Of a stretch of DNA of 64,000 nucleotides, positions 43,597 through 52,781 are shown piece after piece. The translations under genes were made by a program, and so were the position numbers. How positions within the stretch are numbered: the stretch's first letter is position 1; the number at the start of each line of letters is the position of its first letter. This DNA is from Gemmobacter serpentinus (GTDB lineage: Bacteria; Pseudomonadota; Alphaproteobacteria; Rhodobacterales; Rhodobacteraceae), in contig NZ_WCHR01000016.1 of assembly GCF_008973825.1 (NCBI RefSeq), positions 124,001-188,000 of the forward strand. The letters are read 5' to 3'. The notes under the pieces were generated by a model. It saw only the letters and a list, made by a program, of their open reading frames with translations, was not told where the DNA came from and made no database searches.

Positions 43597-46214
43597 AATT
43601 CATAGACCAGTTGAAGTGCCGCCATCGGGGTCAATTCGTCCGGCTTCACCGCGCGCAGGGCGGTTTCCACCGGCGATTGCTTCGGCGCGGCTTTCACCGG
43701 GGCAGGGGCTGCGGCTCGAAACAGCGGCAGATCGTCGATCAGCGCCTTTTGCCGCGTGCCACCCGCGCGCTCGCCGGCCTCCAGCGCCTCCAGCACCACC
43801 TTGGCGCGCTCGATGACCTGATCAGGCAGGCCTGCCAGCCGCGCGACCTGCACGCCATAGCTGCGATCCGCCGCGCCTTTCCGCACTTCATGCAGGAAGA
43901 TCACCTCGCCTTCCCATTCCTTCACGGCGACGGTGGCGTTCTCCACCCCCGGCAGTTTGCCCGCCAGCGCAGTCATCTCATGGTAATGGGTGGCAAACAG
44001 CGCGCGGCAGCGGTTCACGTCATGCAGATGCTCCAGCGTCGCCCAAGCGATGCTCAACCCGTCATAGGTGGCGGTGCCGCGCCCGATCTCGTCCAGGATC
44101 ACCAGCGCCCGCGCATCGGCTTGATTGAGGATCGCCGCGGTCTCCACCATCTCCACCATGAAGGTGGATCGCCCGCGCGCCAGATCGTCACTGGCACCGA
44201 CACGGCTGAACAACTGGCTTACCAGCCCGATATGCGCGCGTCGCGCCGGCACATAGGACCCCGCCTGGGCCAGCAGGGCGATCAGCGCATTCTGCCGCAG
44301 AAAGGTCGATTTACCCGCCATGTTCGGGCCGGTCAGCAGCCAGATCGCTGGCACGCTTTCTCCGGTCAGCGCGCAATCATTGGCGATGAAGGGCACGCCC
44401 TGCCGCTGCAAGGCGCGCTCCACCACCGGATGCCGACCGCCCTCGATGTTGAAGGCGTGCGAGGCATCGACCCGCGGCCGCACCCAATCTTCCGATGTGG
44501 CCAGGTCGGCAAAGCCCGCCGCCACATCCAGTTCCGCCAGACCGGCAGCTGCCACGCCGATCCGGCCAGCCTCGGCCAGAACGGCGGCGCGCAAATCTGC
44601 GAAGTGGCGTTTCTCGATCTCCAGCGCGTGGTTGCCCGCGTTCAGGATACGGGTCTCCAGCGCACTCAATTCGATCGTGGTGAAGCGCACCTGATTGGCC
44701 GTGGTCTGGCGATGGATGAAGATCTCGTTCAGCGGTGGCGCCAGCATCTTTTCCGCGTGCGTTGCCGTGGTTTCGATGAAGTAGCCAAGCACATTATTAT
44801 GTTTGATCTTCAGGCTCTGCACGCCGCTTTGTGACGCATAGTCGGCCTGCATGGCAGCAATCACGCCGCGGCCTTCATCGCGCAGGCGTCTTGTCTCGTC
44901 CAGATCGGCGTCAAATCCTTCGGCAATGAAGCCACCATCACGCGCCAGAAGCGGTGGATCTTCAGCAATAGATTGTTTCAAAAGGGAAATTATTTGATCA
45001 TTTCCAGTCAGGCCCGATGCGGCCTGCGCCAGAAGGCCCTCGGCTGACCCTGCGATCCGCGACGCAATCAATGCCGCTTGCTGCAACCCATTTCGCACCG
45101 CAGCCAAGTCGCGCGGCCCGCCCCGATCCAAGGCAAGGCGCGAGACCGCGCGGTCCATATCCGGCACCCGGCGCAGGGCCTCGCGCAGATCGTCGCGCAG
45201 CCGGGCATCCTCCAGCAGCCGGGTCACCGCGTCATGGCGCGCCTCGATCATCGCCAGATCGCGCGAGGGCGAAGACAGCCGCCGTTCCAGCAGGCGCCCG
45301 CCGCCCGCGGTCACCGTGCGGTCGATGGTGTCCAAAAGCGATCCTGCCCGCCCGCCCGACAGCGCGGCGGTGATTTCCAGATTGCGCCGGGTTGCGGCAT
45401 CGATCTGCATCGCGCCGCCAAGCGCCTCACGCTGGGGGTGGCGCAGCAAGGGCAACTTGCCGCGTTGCGTCAGATCCAGATAATCGACCAGCGCGCCCAT
45501 GGCGGCAAGCTCCGCCCGCTCAAAGGCACCAAAGGCCTCCAGCGTGCCAACCTGCCACAATGCGCAAAGCCGCTTTTCCGATCCGGTGGAATCAAATGAC
45601 CCACGCGCCAGCACGGTGACGGCAGCCCCCAGATCTTCAATCAGGCCGTGCAGAGACTGTTCATGCGCTTCGCTGACCAGAACCTCACGCGGGGCAAGGC
45701 GGGCCAGTTCCGGCGACAGGCGCGCGCGGGGGCAGGGCATCACCCGCAATTCGCCGGTGGAAATATCGGTCCATGCCAGTGCGCCCTCGTCGCGCACCTC
45801 GGCAAAGGCGCAAAGGAAATTGTGGCGCCGCGCCTCCAGCAATGTGTCTTCGGTCAGGGTTCCGGGGGTGACCAGCCGCACCACATCGCGCCGCACCACC
45901 GATTTCGATCCGCGTTTCTTGGCCTCGGCGGGGTCTTCCATCTGTTCGGCAATCGCCACGCGAAACCCTTTGCGGATCAGCGTGAGCAGATAGCCGTCGC
46001 CCGCATGAACCGGCACGCCGCACATCGGGATCGGCTCGCCCAGATGAAAGCCGCGTTTCGTCAGTGCGATATCCAGCGCCTCGGCCGCCGCCACCGCGTC
46101 GTCAAAGAACATCTCGTAGAAGTCGCCCATCCGATAGAACAGGATCGCATCGGCATAGCCGGCCTTGATCTCCAGATATTGCGCCATCATCGGCGTCACG
46201 GCATCGTCGGTCAC
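43575..46214 (-). CDS. mutS: DNA mismatch repair protein MutS
   Basis: Mismatch recognition ATPase (879 aa). The mismatch-reading Phe-x-Glu lies in FYRMGDFYEMFFDDA near residue 30. The connector, core and clamp follow, then the ATPase with Walker A GPNMAGKSTFLRQNALI, Walker B VILDEIGRGTATYDG and the signature LFATHYHEMT. The C-terminal tail PMAALQLVYELKQAL is the tetramer motif. The start codon is GTG at 46214, 7 nt after GGAGG. Divergent from maeB. Confidence 0.97.
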   Translation of the reverse strand: MTDDAVTPMMAQYLEIKAGYADAILFYRMGDFYEMFFDDAVAAAEALDIALTKRGFHLGEPIPMCGVPVHAGDGYLLTLIRKGFRVAIAEQMEDPAEAKKRGSKSVVRRDVVRLVTPGTLTEDTLLEARRHNFLCAFAEVRDEGALAWTDISTGELRVMPCPRARLSPELARLAPREVLVSEAHEQSLHGLIEDLGAAVTVLARGSFDSTGSEKRLCALWQVGTLEAFGAFERAELAAMGALVDYLDLTQRGKLPLLRHPQREALGGAMQIDAATRRNLEITAALSGGRAGSLLDTIDRTVTAGGGRLLERRLSSPSRDLAMIEARHDAVTRLLEDARLRDDLREALRRVPDMDRAVSRLALDRGGPRDLAAVRNGLQQAALIASRIAGSAEGLLAQAASGLTGNDQIISLLKQSIAEDPPLLARDGGFIAEGFDADLDETRRLRDEGRGVIAAMQADYASQSGVQSLKIKHNNVLGYFIETTATHAEKMLAPPLNEIFIHRQTTANQVRFTTIELSALETRILNAGNHALEIEKRHFADLRAAVLAEAGRIGVAAAGLAELDVAAGFADLATSEDWVRPRVDASHAFNIEGGRHPVVERALQRQGVPFIANDCALTGESVPAIWLLTGPNMAGKSTFLRQNALIALLAQAGSYVPARRAHIGLVSQLFSRVGASDDLARGRSTFMVEMVETAAILNQADARALVILDEIGRGTATYDGLSIAWATLEHLHDVNRCRALFATHYHEMTALAGKLPGVENATVAVKEWEGEVIFLHEVRKGAADRSYGVQVARLAGLPDQVIERAKVVLEALEAGERAGGTRQKALIDDLPLFRAAAPAPVKAAPKQSPVETALRAVKPDELTPMAALQLVYELKQALAE

Positions 46215-46340
46215 GCATCACCCTCCATCGGTTCGCTGACCCTACAAAACCGCTTTGGGCGGGAAAAGCGCCAAACCGCAATTGGCAGACGGGGAAGGGG
46301 GCGCTAAGACGGCTGAGAACTCCCACAGGATGGCCCCCTG

Positions 46341-48596
46341 ATGTCCAAGACCAAGATCACCGCCGAGGAGGCGCTTGCTTACCACTTTGAGCCGCGTCCG
46401 GGCAAATACGATATCGTCGCCTCGACCCCGATGGCGACGCAGCGCGACCTGAGCCTTGCCTATAGCCCCGGCGTTGCCGTGCCGGTGCAAGCCATCGCCG
46501 ACAATCCGGCGACAGCCTATGACTATACGGTCAAGGGCAACATGGTTGCGGTGATCTCAAACGGCACCGCGATCCTCGGCATGGGCAATCTTGGGGCGCT
46601 GGCCTCCAAGCCGGTCATGGAAGGCAAGGCGGTGCTGTTCAAGCGCTTTGCGGACGTGAATGCCATCGATATCGAGCTGGATACCGAAGACCCGGAAGAG
46701 ATCATCAAGGCGGTCAGCCTGATGGGCCCGACCTTCGGCGGCATCAACCTTGAGGATATCAAGGCCCCGGAATGTTTCATCATCGAGCAGCGCCTCAAGG
46801 AGATGATGGATATTCCGGTCTTCCATGATGACCAGCATGGCACGGCGGTGATCTGCGCCGCAGGCCTGATCAATGCGCTGGAGATCAGCGGCAAGAAGAT
46901 CGAGGATGTGAAGATCGTCCTCAATGGTGCCGGTGCCGCCGGCATCGCCTGCCTTGAGCTGCTCAAGGCGATGGGTGCCAAGCATGACAATTGCATCATG
47001 TGCGACACCAAGGGCGTGATCTATCAGGGCCGCACCGAAGGCATGAACCAGTGGAAATCGGCCCATGCCGCGCGCACCGATGCCCGCACTCTGGAAGAGG
47101 CGATGATGGGGGCCGATGTCTTCTTGGGCGTTTCGGCCAAGGGGGCGGTGACGCCGGAGATGGTGGCCTCCATGGCCGACAATCCGGTGATCTTCGCCAT
47201 GGCAAACCCCGACCCGGAGATCACCCCGGAGGAGGCCCATGCCGTGCGCGCCGATGCCATCGTGGCAACCGGCCGCAGCGATTACCCCAATCAGGTCAAC
47301 AACGTCCTGGGCTTCCCCTATCTGTTCCGCGGCGCGCTGGATATCCATGCCCGCGCGATCAATGACGAGATGAAGATCGCTTGCGCCAAGGCGCTGGCGC
47401 TGCTTGCGCGTGAGGATGTGCCGGATGAAGTGGCGATGGCCTATGGCCGCAAGCTGTCTTTCGGGCGCGATTACATCATCCCGACGCCGTTCGACCCGCG
47501 TCTGATCTATGTGATCCCGCCTGCGGTGGCCAAGGCCGGGATGGATACCGGCGTGGCGCGCCGCCCGATCATCGATCTCCATGCCTATGAGCTGAGCCTG
47601 AAGTCGCGGATGGATCCGACCGCCTCGATCCTGCAAGGCGTCCATGCCCGTGCGCGGGCCGCACAGGCCCGGATGATCTTTGCCGAAGGCGATGACCCCC
47701 GCGTGTTGCGTGCCGCCGTTGCCTATCAGCGCGCCGGTCTCGGCAAGGCGCTGGTGGTCGGTCGCGAAAGCGATGTGCGCGAAAAGCTGGAGGCGGCGGG
47801 CCTGCAAGATGCTGTGCGCGAGTTGGAGGTGGTGAATGCCGGCAATTCCCGCCACCTGGAGCAATACAAGGATTTCCTCTATCAGCGTCTGCAACGGCAG
47901 GGCTTTGACGATCACGATATCCGTCGTCTGGCGACCCGTGATCGGCACGTTTTTTCGTCACTGATGCTGGCGCATGGCCATGGCGACGGTCTGGTCACCG
48001 GGGCCACCCGCAAATCGGCGCATGTGCTGAGCCTGATCAACCATGTGTTTGACGCCAAGGCCGCTGATGGGGCGGTGGGCGTGACGGCCCTGCTGCACAA
48101 GGGGCGGATCGTTCTGATTTCGGACACGCTGGTCCATGAATGGCCCGAGGCCGAGGATCTGGCCCAGATCGCGATCCGCTCCGCCAGCGTGGCACGCGGG
48201 CTGGGGCTTGAGCCGCGCGTGGCTTTCGTCAGCTTTTCTACCTTCGGCTATCCGGTTTCAGAACGTGCAACCAAGATGCACAGCGCCCCTCGTGTGCTGG
48301 ACGCGATGAAGGTCGATTTCGAATATGATGGCGAAATGGCGGTGGATGTTGCGCTCAATCCGCGTGCCATGGCGCAATATCCGTTCTGTCGCCTGTCCGG
48401 CCCGGCCAATATCCTGATCGTTCCGGCCCGGCATTCGGCCTCGATCTCGATCAAGCTGATGCAGGAAATGGCGGGGGCCACTGTAATCGGCCCGATCCTG
48501 ACCGGGGTGAAAAAGCCGATTCAGATCTGTTCGACCAGTTCCACGGTGAACGATATCCTGAACATGGCGGCGCTGGCCGCCTGCAAGATCGGCTGA
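46341..48596 (+). CDS. maeB: NADP-dependent malic enzyme (malic enzyme-PTA fusion)
   Basis: Oxidative decarboxylation of malate to pyruvate with NADP (751 aa). Residues about 1-430 are the malic enzyme domain (DLSLAYSPGVAVP, the metal/substrate segment FHDDQHGTAVI, NAD fold VLNGAGAAGIACLELL). About 440-751 is a phosphotransacetylase-like domain (LMLAHGHGDGLVTGATRKSAHVL, GPILTGVKKPIQICS). In such fusions this part is usually regulatory, sensing acetyl-CoA, rather than catalytic. It is followed 18 nt later by a PfkB kinase gene. Confidence 0.96.
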   Translation: MSKTKITAEEALAYHFEPRPGKYDIVASTPMATQRDLSLAYSPGVAVPVQAIADNPATAYDYTVKGNMVAVISNGTAILGMGNLGALASKPVMEGKAVLFKRFADVNAIDIELDTEDPEEIIKAVSLMGPTFGGINLEDIKAPECFIIEQRLKEMMDIPVFHDDQHGTAVICAAGLINALEISGKKIEDVKIVLNGAGAAGIACLELLKAMGAKHDNCIMCDTKGVIYQGRTEGMNQWKSAHAARTDARTLEEAMMGADVFLGVSAKGAVTPEMVASMADNPVIFAMANPDPEITPEEAHAVRADAIVATGRSDYPNQVNNVLGFPYLFRGALDIHARAINDEMKIACAKALALLAREDVPDEVAMAYGRKLSFGRDYIIPTPFDPRLIYVIPPAVAKAGMDTGVARRPIIDLHAYELSLKSRMDPTASILQGVHARARAAQARMIFAEGDDPRVLRAAVAYQRAGLGKALVVGRESDVREKLEAAGLQDAVRELEVVNAGNSRHLEQYKDFLYQRLQRQGFDDHDIRRLATRDRHVFSSLMLAHGHGDGLVTGATRKSAHVLSLINHVFDAKAADGAVGVTALLHKGRIVLISDTLVHEWPEAEDLAQIAIRSASVARGLGLEPRVAFVSFSTFGYPVSERATKMHSAPRVLDAMKVDFEYDGEMAVDVALNPRAMAQYPFCRLSGPANILIVPARHSASISIKLMQEMAGATVIGPILTGVKKPIQICSTSSTVNDILNMAALAACKIG

Positions 48597-48614
48597 GATC
48601 CGGGGAGGGGCTGC

Positions 48615-49478
48615 ATGACGATTTACAATCTGGGTTCGATCAATATCGACCATGTTTACCGCGTGCCGCACCTGCCCGCCCCGGGCGAGACGCTGTCTGC
48701 GCTGGCCTATGATCAGGGGCTCGGCGGCAAGGGGGCTAATCAATCGGTCGCGGCAGCCCGCGCAGGTGCCCATGTCATCCATATCGGGGCTATCGGGCCG
48801 AACAGTGACTGGGTTCGCGATGATCTGCGCCGTTACGGCGTGGATCTTGCTGCGCTGTCAGTGCTGGATATGGCAACCGGCCACGCCATCATCAATGTCG
48901 ATCCGGCGGCAGAGAATGCCATCGTGATCTATCCTGGCACCAATCGGGCCCTGACCGCCGGGATGGTCGAAGCCGCCTTGGCGGTGGCGCAGCCGGGCGA
49001 TACGCTGTTGATCCAGAATGAAACCTCTGCCCAAGCCGAGGCTGCGGCGCTGGCCGCTGCGCGGGGCCTGAGGGTGATCTATTCCGCCGCCCCTTTCGAG
49101 ATTGATGCGGTGCAGGCCATCCTGCCACATGTCTCGCTTCTGGTGATGAATGAGGGCGAGGCTGAACAATTGCGGACGGCGCTTGGTGCGCTGCCGCCGC
49201 TTGATTGCATCATCACCAAGGGTGCCAAGGGTGCAGAGTGGATTTCTGCCGGATCAGAGCCGCTTTTCGTGCCTGCCTTCAAGGTGGATCCGGTCGATAC
49301 CACTGGCGCGGGCGATACCTTTATCGGCACGCTGGCCGCGGCGCTTGACCTTGGCATGACGCGCGAGGATGCGATGCGCCAGGCCTCGGCCGCCTCTGCC
49401 CTGCAGGTCACGCGCGCGGGGGCCGCACAGGCCATTCCTGCGCGATCAGAGGTCGAAATCTTTCTCGCCTCATACTGA
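48615..49478 (+). CDS. PfkB-family sugar kinase, ribokinase-like
   Basis: A 287-residue kinase. The N-terminus IYNLGSINIDHVYRVPHLP, the substrate motif GLGGKGANQSVAAARAG and the C-terminal signature DTTGAGDTFIGTLAAAL with catalytic Asp place it close to ribokinase. The substrate could be ribose or another nucleoside-derived sugar; no ribose transporter is adjacent. GGGGAGGGG precedes the ATG. Its last 9 nt overlap the convergent addA end. Confidence 0.88.
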   Translation: MTIYNLGSINIDHVYRVPHLPAPGETLSALAYDQGLGGKGANQSVAAARAGAHVIHIGAIGPNSDWVRDDLRRYGVDLAALSVLDMATGHAIINVDPAAENAIVIYPGTNRALTAGMVEAALAVAQPGDTLLIQNETSAQAEAAALAAARGLRVIYSAAPFEIDAVQAILPHVSLLVMNEGEAEQLRTALGALPPLDCIITKGAKGAEWISAGSEPLFVPAFKVDPVDTTGAGDTFIGTLAAALDLGMTREDAMRQASAASALQVTRAGAAQAIPARSEVEIFLASY

Positions 49479-52400
49479 CGCAATCGGCATCAACTGAGCT
49501 TGCGCTGTCCACAGGATGGCACATTCGATCTGGTGGTGCGGATAGATCTGCCGCAGCGCATGGGCATAGGCCCGCATTTGCCGCAGCAGCCCTTCGGGCA
49601 CCTCCGCCTCGGTCTTGGGCACCAGACGGTTCGATTTGTAATCGATGATCAGCGCGCGATCCGCGGTCAGGACCAGCCGGTCAATGGTGCCGACCAGCCG
49701 CTCGCCCTCATATTCCGCTGTCACCGAGACTTCCAGAAGGGCTGGCTGCGCAAAAAGCGCGGCCAGTTCGGGCTGCGCCAGCAGCGCATTCACCTCGGCC
49801 AGCAATTCCTTGCGCAAGGCGGCATCCGGCACCAACGGCTCTGCGATCGGGGGCCAATCGGTGGGGGCGATCCCCGGCAGATGCTCCAAAAGAAGATGCA
49901 GCATGGTGCCACGCAGGCGCGCGGCCTCGCCCTCCTCGGGTTCATTGTCCGAGAGCAGCACCTTGGCCCCGCCAAGCGCCGAGGCGCTGCGCGGTTTCAG
50001 CCCTGGATCGGGCAGGGGGGCCGCCCGCAAGGCCCAATCAGGCAGGGCGGAATCGGGTGCCGTTTCCGCCGTATCAGAGACGCTTTCCCCTAGCGGCCAA
50101 TCGCCCAACGCATAGCGCAGCACGCCATCCTTGCCCGGTTGCGCTCCAAGCGCCTCCGCCCCCTTGCGGATCAGGTCATACCACGCCGGGTCCTTGTCAC
50201 CGCCATTCTTCTGCGAGGCCAGATTGCCCGCCGCCGCGACGATCAGCCAGCTTTGCGCCCGCGTCAGCGCGACATAAAGCAGCCGCGTCGATTCTGCCTT
50301 GGCGCGATCCGCCCGCTCGCGGCGCAAGGAGGTGACCGCTTCGGGGCTTTCTGCAGCCGGCGTGCGCCAAAGCGCCGTTTCGCCAAAGGGATAGATTTCG
50401 TCGCGATCATTGGCGCGGGTATCGGCGGTGTCGGGCAGGATGACAATGGGTGCCTCCAGCCCCTTGGCACCATGCACGGTCATCACCCGGATCTTGCGCC
50501 CGCCGCTTTCCATCTGGCGCTTCACCTGCACGTCGTCGGATTGCAGCCAGGTCAGAAATCCGGTCAGGCTCGGCACATCGCTGCGCTCGTAGGCCATGGC
50601 CTGTGACAGCAATTCGTCAATGCCATCCTCTGCCTCGGCGCCCAGACGGGCCAGAAACTTGCGCCGCCCGTCATGCCGGGTCAGCGCGCGTTCCAGCAGT
50701 TCAAACGGGCGCAGATAATCGGCGTGATTGCGCAAATCCTGCAGGATAGAGACGATTTCAGTGTGATCGGGGTTGTTGCGCAATGCTTCCCACAGGTACC
50801 CCTTGCGGGGCTGCGCCAATGCGTAAAGCCCGGCCTCATCCAGCCCCAGCAGGGGCGAGCGCAGGCATTCCGCCAGCGCCAGATCGTCCTCCGGCATGGT
50901 CAGAAAGGCCAGAAGCGAGATCAGATCCTTCACCGCCATCTCGCCGCCCAGATGCAGCCGGTCTGCCCCGGCAATGGGCAGACCTGCCGCCTTGCAGGCA
51001 CGGATCACCTCGGTGAACAGCGGGGAACGCCGCCGCACCAGAATAAGGATATCGCCGGCATGAACCGGGCGCATGGTGCCACGATCCGGGATCAGCGTGC
51101 CGGCGGCCAGGATCTCCGCGATGCGGCTGGCCACGCGACGGCCCAGTTCGGCGGCGTGATGTTCGCCCGTCACCAGATCGACCGGATCGGCCCAATCCTC
51201 ATCCTCGGGGTTGGCAGAAGGTTCGATCGGCGGCCAGATTTCGATCCGTCCCGGCATGTCTTCGTTGAAGGCGATATGCGCCGATGGCCCGCCCAGATCG
51301 GGATGCAGCGCTTCGGAAAAGGTGCGGTCGACCAGATCCAGAATGGCCGGGGAGGACCGGAAGGAATGCCTCAATTCCAGCGATTGGAACGGGGCGCCGA
51401 TGGTGTCCAACTGGCTCTGGAACTGCGCGCGCATCCGGGCAAAGCCGGTGACATCGGCCCCCTGAAACGAATAGATCGACTGTTTCTGATCGCCGACCAC
51501 AAAGATCGTGCGATCCAGATCGCGGGCACCGGCCCCCGAGGTGAACTCCTGCGCCAGCAGCTCGATCACCGCCCATTGGTCGGGCGAGGTGTCCTGCGCC
51601 TCGTCGACCAGGATATGGTCGATGCCGCCATCCAGCCGGAACAGCACCCATTGCGCCACAGCAGGATCGGTGAGCAACGCCTTGGCGCGGGCGATCAGAT
51701 CGTCGAAATCCAACGCCCCGCGCAGCATCTTGCGCCGCTCATAAAGCGGCAGGAAGGCACCCGCAAAGCGGTGCAGCACCCGCATCCGCTCGGAGGCCAG
51801 CAGGGCGGTGCGGCGCGGGCGCGCGGCCTCAACCCGCCGCATCAGGTTGGCAAGGCGTTCCCCAAGCAGGTCGCCAAGTGCCGTGCGGGTGTCCTTGGTG
51901 GGCAGGGTTTCGGTCTTGGCGGTAAAGGGTGCCATGGTGTTGGCACCAAACAGGAACAGCCCTTCCAGCGCAGACAATGTGCCCAGATCGGGTTGGGCGA
52001 AGTTCAGCGCGGCCAGGCGATCCGCCAGTTTCACATCGGTCGCCTTGCCGCGCGCGATGATCTCCAGCGCATCCGGCATCCAGGCGGCCTCATCCCCCAG
52101 GAACACCTCGGCCAGAAGGGTTTCGGCACTGTCATCCCCGCGCAATCCAAAGGCCTGCTTCGCCTCGGCGGCGGATTTGGCTGGCAACAGCAGATCGGAA
52201 TGCGCGGCCACTTCGGCTGCCAACTGACCGAAATCCTCGCCGGTATAAAGCGCGGCCATTTCGGCGATCACATCGGGGGCGATCTGGGCGGCAAGTTCCT
52301 CGATGATCTCCTCGCGCAGCAATTTGGCGGCGCGGTCGTCCAACTCGGTGAATTGCGGCGACACCCTCGCCTCAAGCGGAAAGCGCCGCAACAGAGACGC

Positions 52401-52781
52401 ACAGAAGCTGTGGATGGTCTGGATCCGCAAGCCCCCCGGCGTCTCGATGGCGCGGGCAAACAGCCGCCGCGCATCGGCTAATGTTTCCTGTGAAACATCG
52501 GCACCTTCGCCGAGCTCTTCCAGGGCCTGCCGCAATGCGGCTTCGGGTTTCATCGCCCAGGCTCCCAGCCGGGCAAACAGCCGGTTCTGCATCTCTGATG
52601 CTGCGGCCTTTGTATAGGTCAGACACAGGATGCGCGCGGGATCGACACCCGCCAGCAGCAGCCGCGCCACGCGGTCGGTCAGCACCCGGGTCTTGCCCGA
52701 CCCGGCATTGGCCGAAAGCCAGGTCGACCAGCCCGGACGGGCTGCCGTCACCTGGCGCGAGGAGGCATCATGCATCGTCAC
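49470..52781 (-). CDS. addA: Double-strand break repair helicase-nuclease AddA
   Basis: UvrD-like helicase plus RecB-type nuclease subunit (1103 aa) of AddAB, which resects double-strand breaks for recombination. Walker A is SANAGSGKTRVLTDRVARL, Walker B HILVDEAQDTSPDQW, motif VI-like LLYVALTRAQ, and the C-terminal nuclease has ALIIDYKSN. The start GTG at 52781 has GGAGG 6 nt upstream; ATG 52775 is possible. It overlaps addB by 14 nt. A degenerate parS-like palindrome lies in the coding sequence. Confidence 0.95.
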   Translation of the reverse strand: MTMHDASSRQVTAARPGWSTWLSANAGSGKTRVLTDRVARLLLAGVDPARILCLTYTKAAASEMQNRLFARLGAWAMKPEAALRQALEELGEGADVSQETLADARRLFARAIETPGGLRIQTIHSFCASLLRRFPLEARVSPQFTELDDRAAKLLREEIIEELAAQIAPDVIAEMAALYTGEDFGQLAAEVAAHSDLLLPAKSAAEAKQAFGLRGDDSAETLLAEVFLGDEAAWMPDALEIIARGKATDVKLADRLAALNFAQPDLGTLSALEGLFLFGANTMAPFTAKTETLPTKDTRTALGDLLGERLANLMRRVEAARPRRTALLASERMRVLHRFAGAFLPLYERRKMLRGALDFDDLIARAKALLTDPAVAQWVLFRLDGGIDHILVDEAQDTSPDQWAVIELLAQEFTSGAGARDLDRTIFVVGDQKQSIYSFQGADVTGFARMRAQFQSQLDTIGAPFQSLELRHSFRSSPAILDLVDRTFSEALHPDLGGPSAHIAFNEDMPGRIEIWPPIEPSANPEDEDWADPVDLVTGEHHAAELGRRVASRIAEILAAGTLIPDRGTMRPVHAGDILILVRRRSPLFTEVIRACKAAGLPIAGADRLHLGGEMAVKDLISLLAFLTMPEDDLALAECLRSPLLGLDEAGLYALAQPRKGYLWEALRNNPDHTEIVSILQDLRNHADYLRPFELLERALTRHDGRRKFLARLGAEAEDGIDELLSQAMAYERSDVPSLTGFLTWLQSDDVQVKRQMESGGRKIRVMTVHGAKGLEAPIVILPDTADTRANDRDEIYPFGETALWRTPAAESPEAVTSLRRERADRAKAESTRLLYVALTRAQSWLIVAAAGNLASQKNGGDKDPAWYDLIRKGAEALGAQPGKDGVLRYALGDWPLGESVSDTAETAPDSALPDWALRAAPLPDPGLKPRSASALGGAKVLLSDNEPEEGEAARLRGTMLHLLLEHLPGIAPTDWPPIAEPLVPDAALRKELLAEVNALLAQPELAALFAQPALLEVSVTAEYEGERLVGTIDRLVLTADRALIIDYKSNRLVPKTEAEVPEGLLRQMRAYAHALRQIYPHHQIECAILWTAQAQLMPIASV
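52482..52497. promoter_or_regulatory. Degenerate parS-like palindrome in addA
   Basis: TGTTTCCTGTGAAACA keeps both TGTTTC and GTGAAACA arms but has CT instead of AC at the centre. It is 12 kb beyond the nearest perfect parS. It may be a weak or lost ParB site. Confidence 0.4.
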
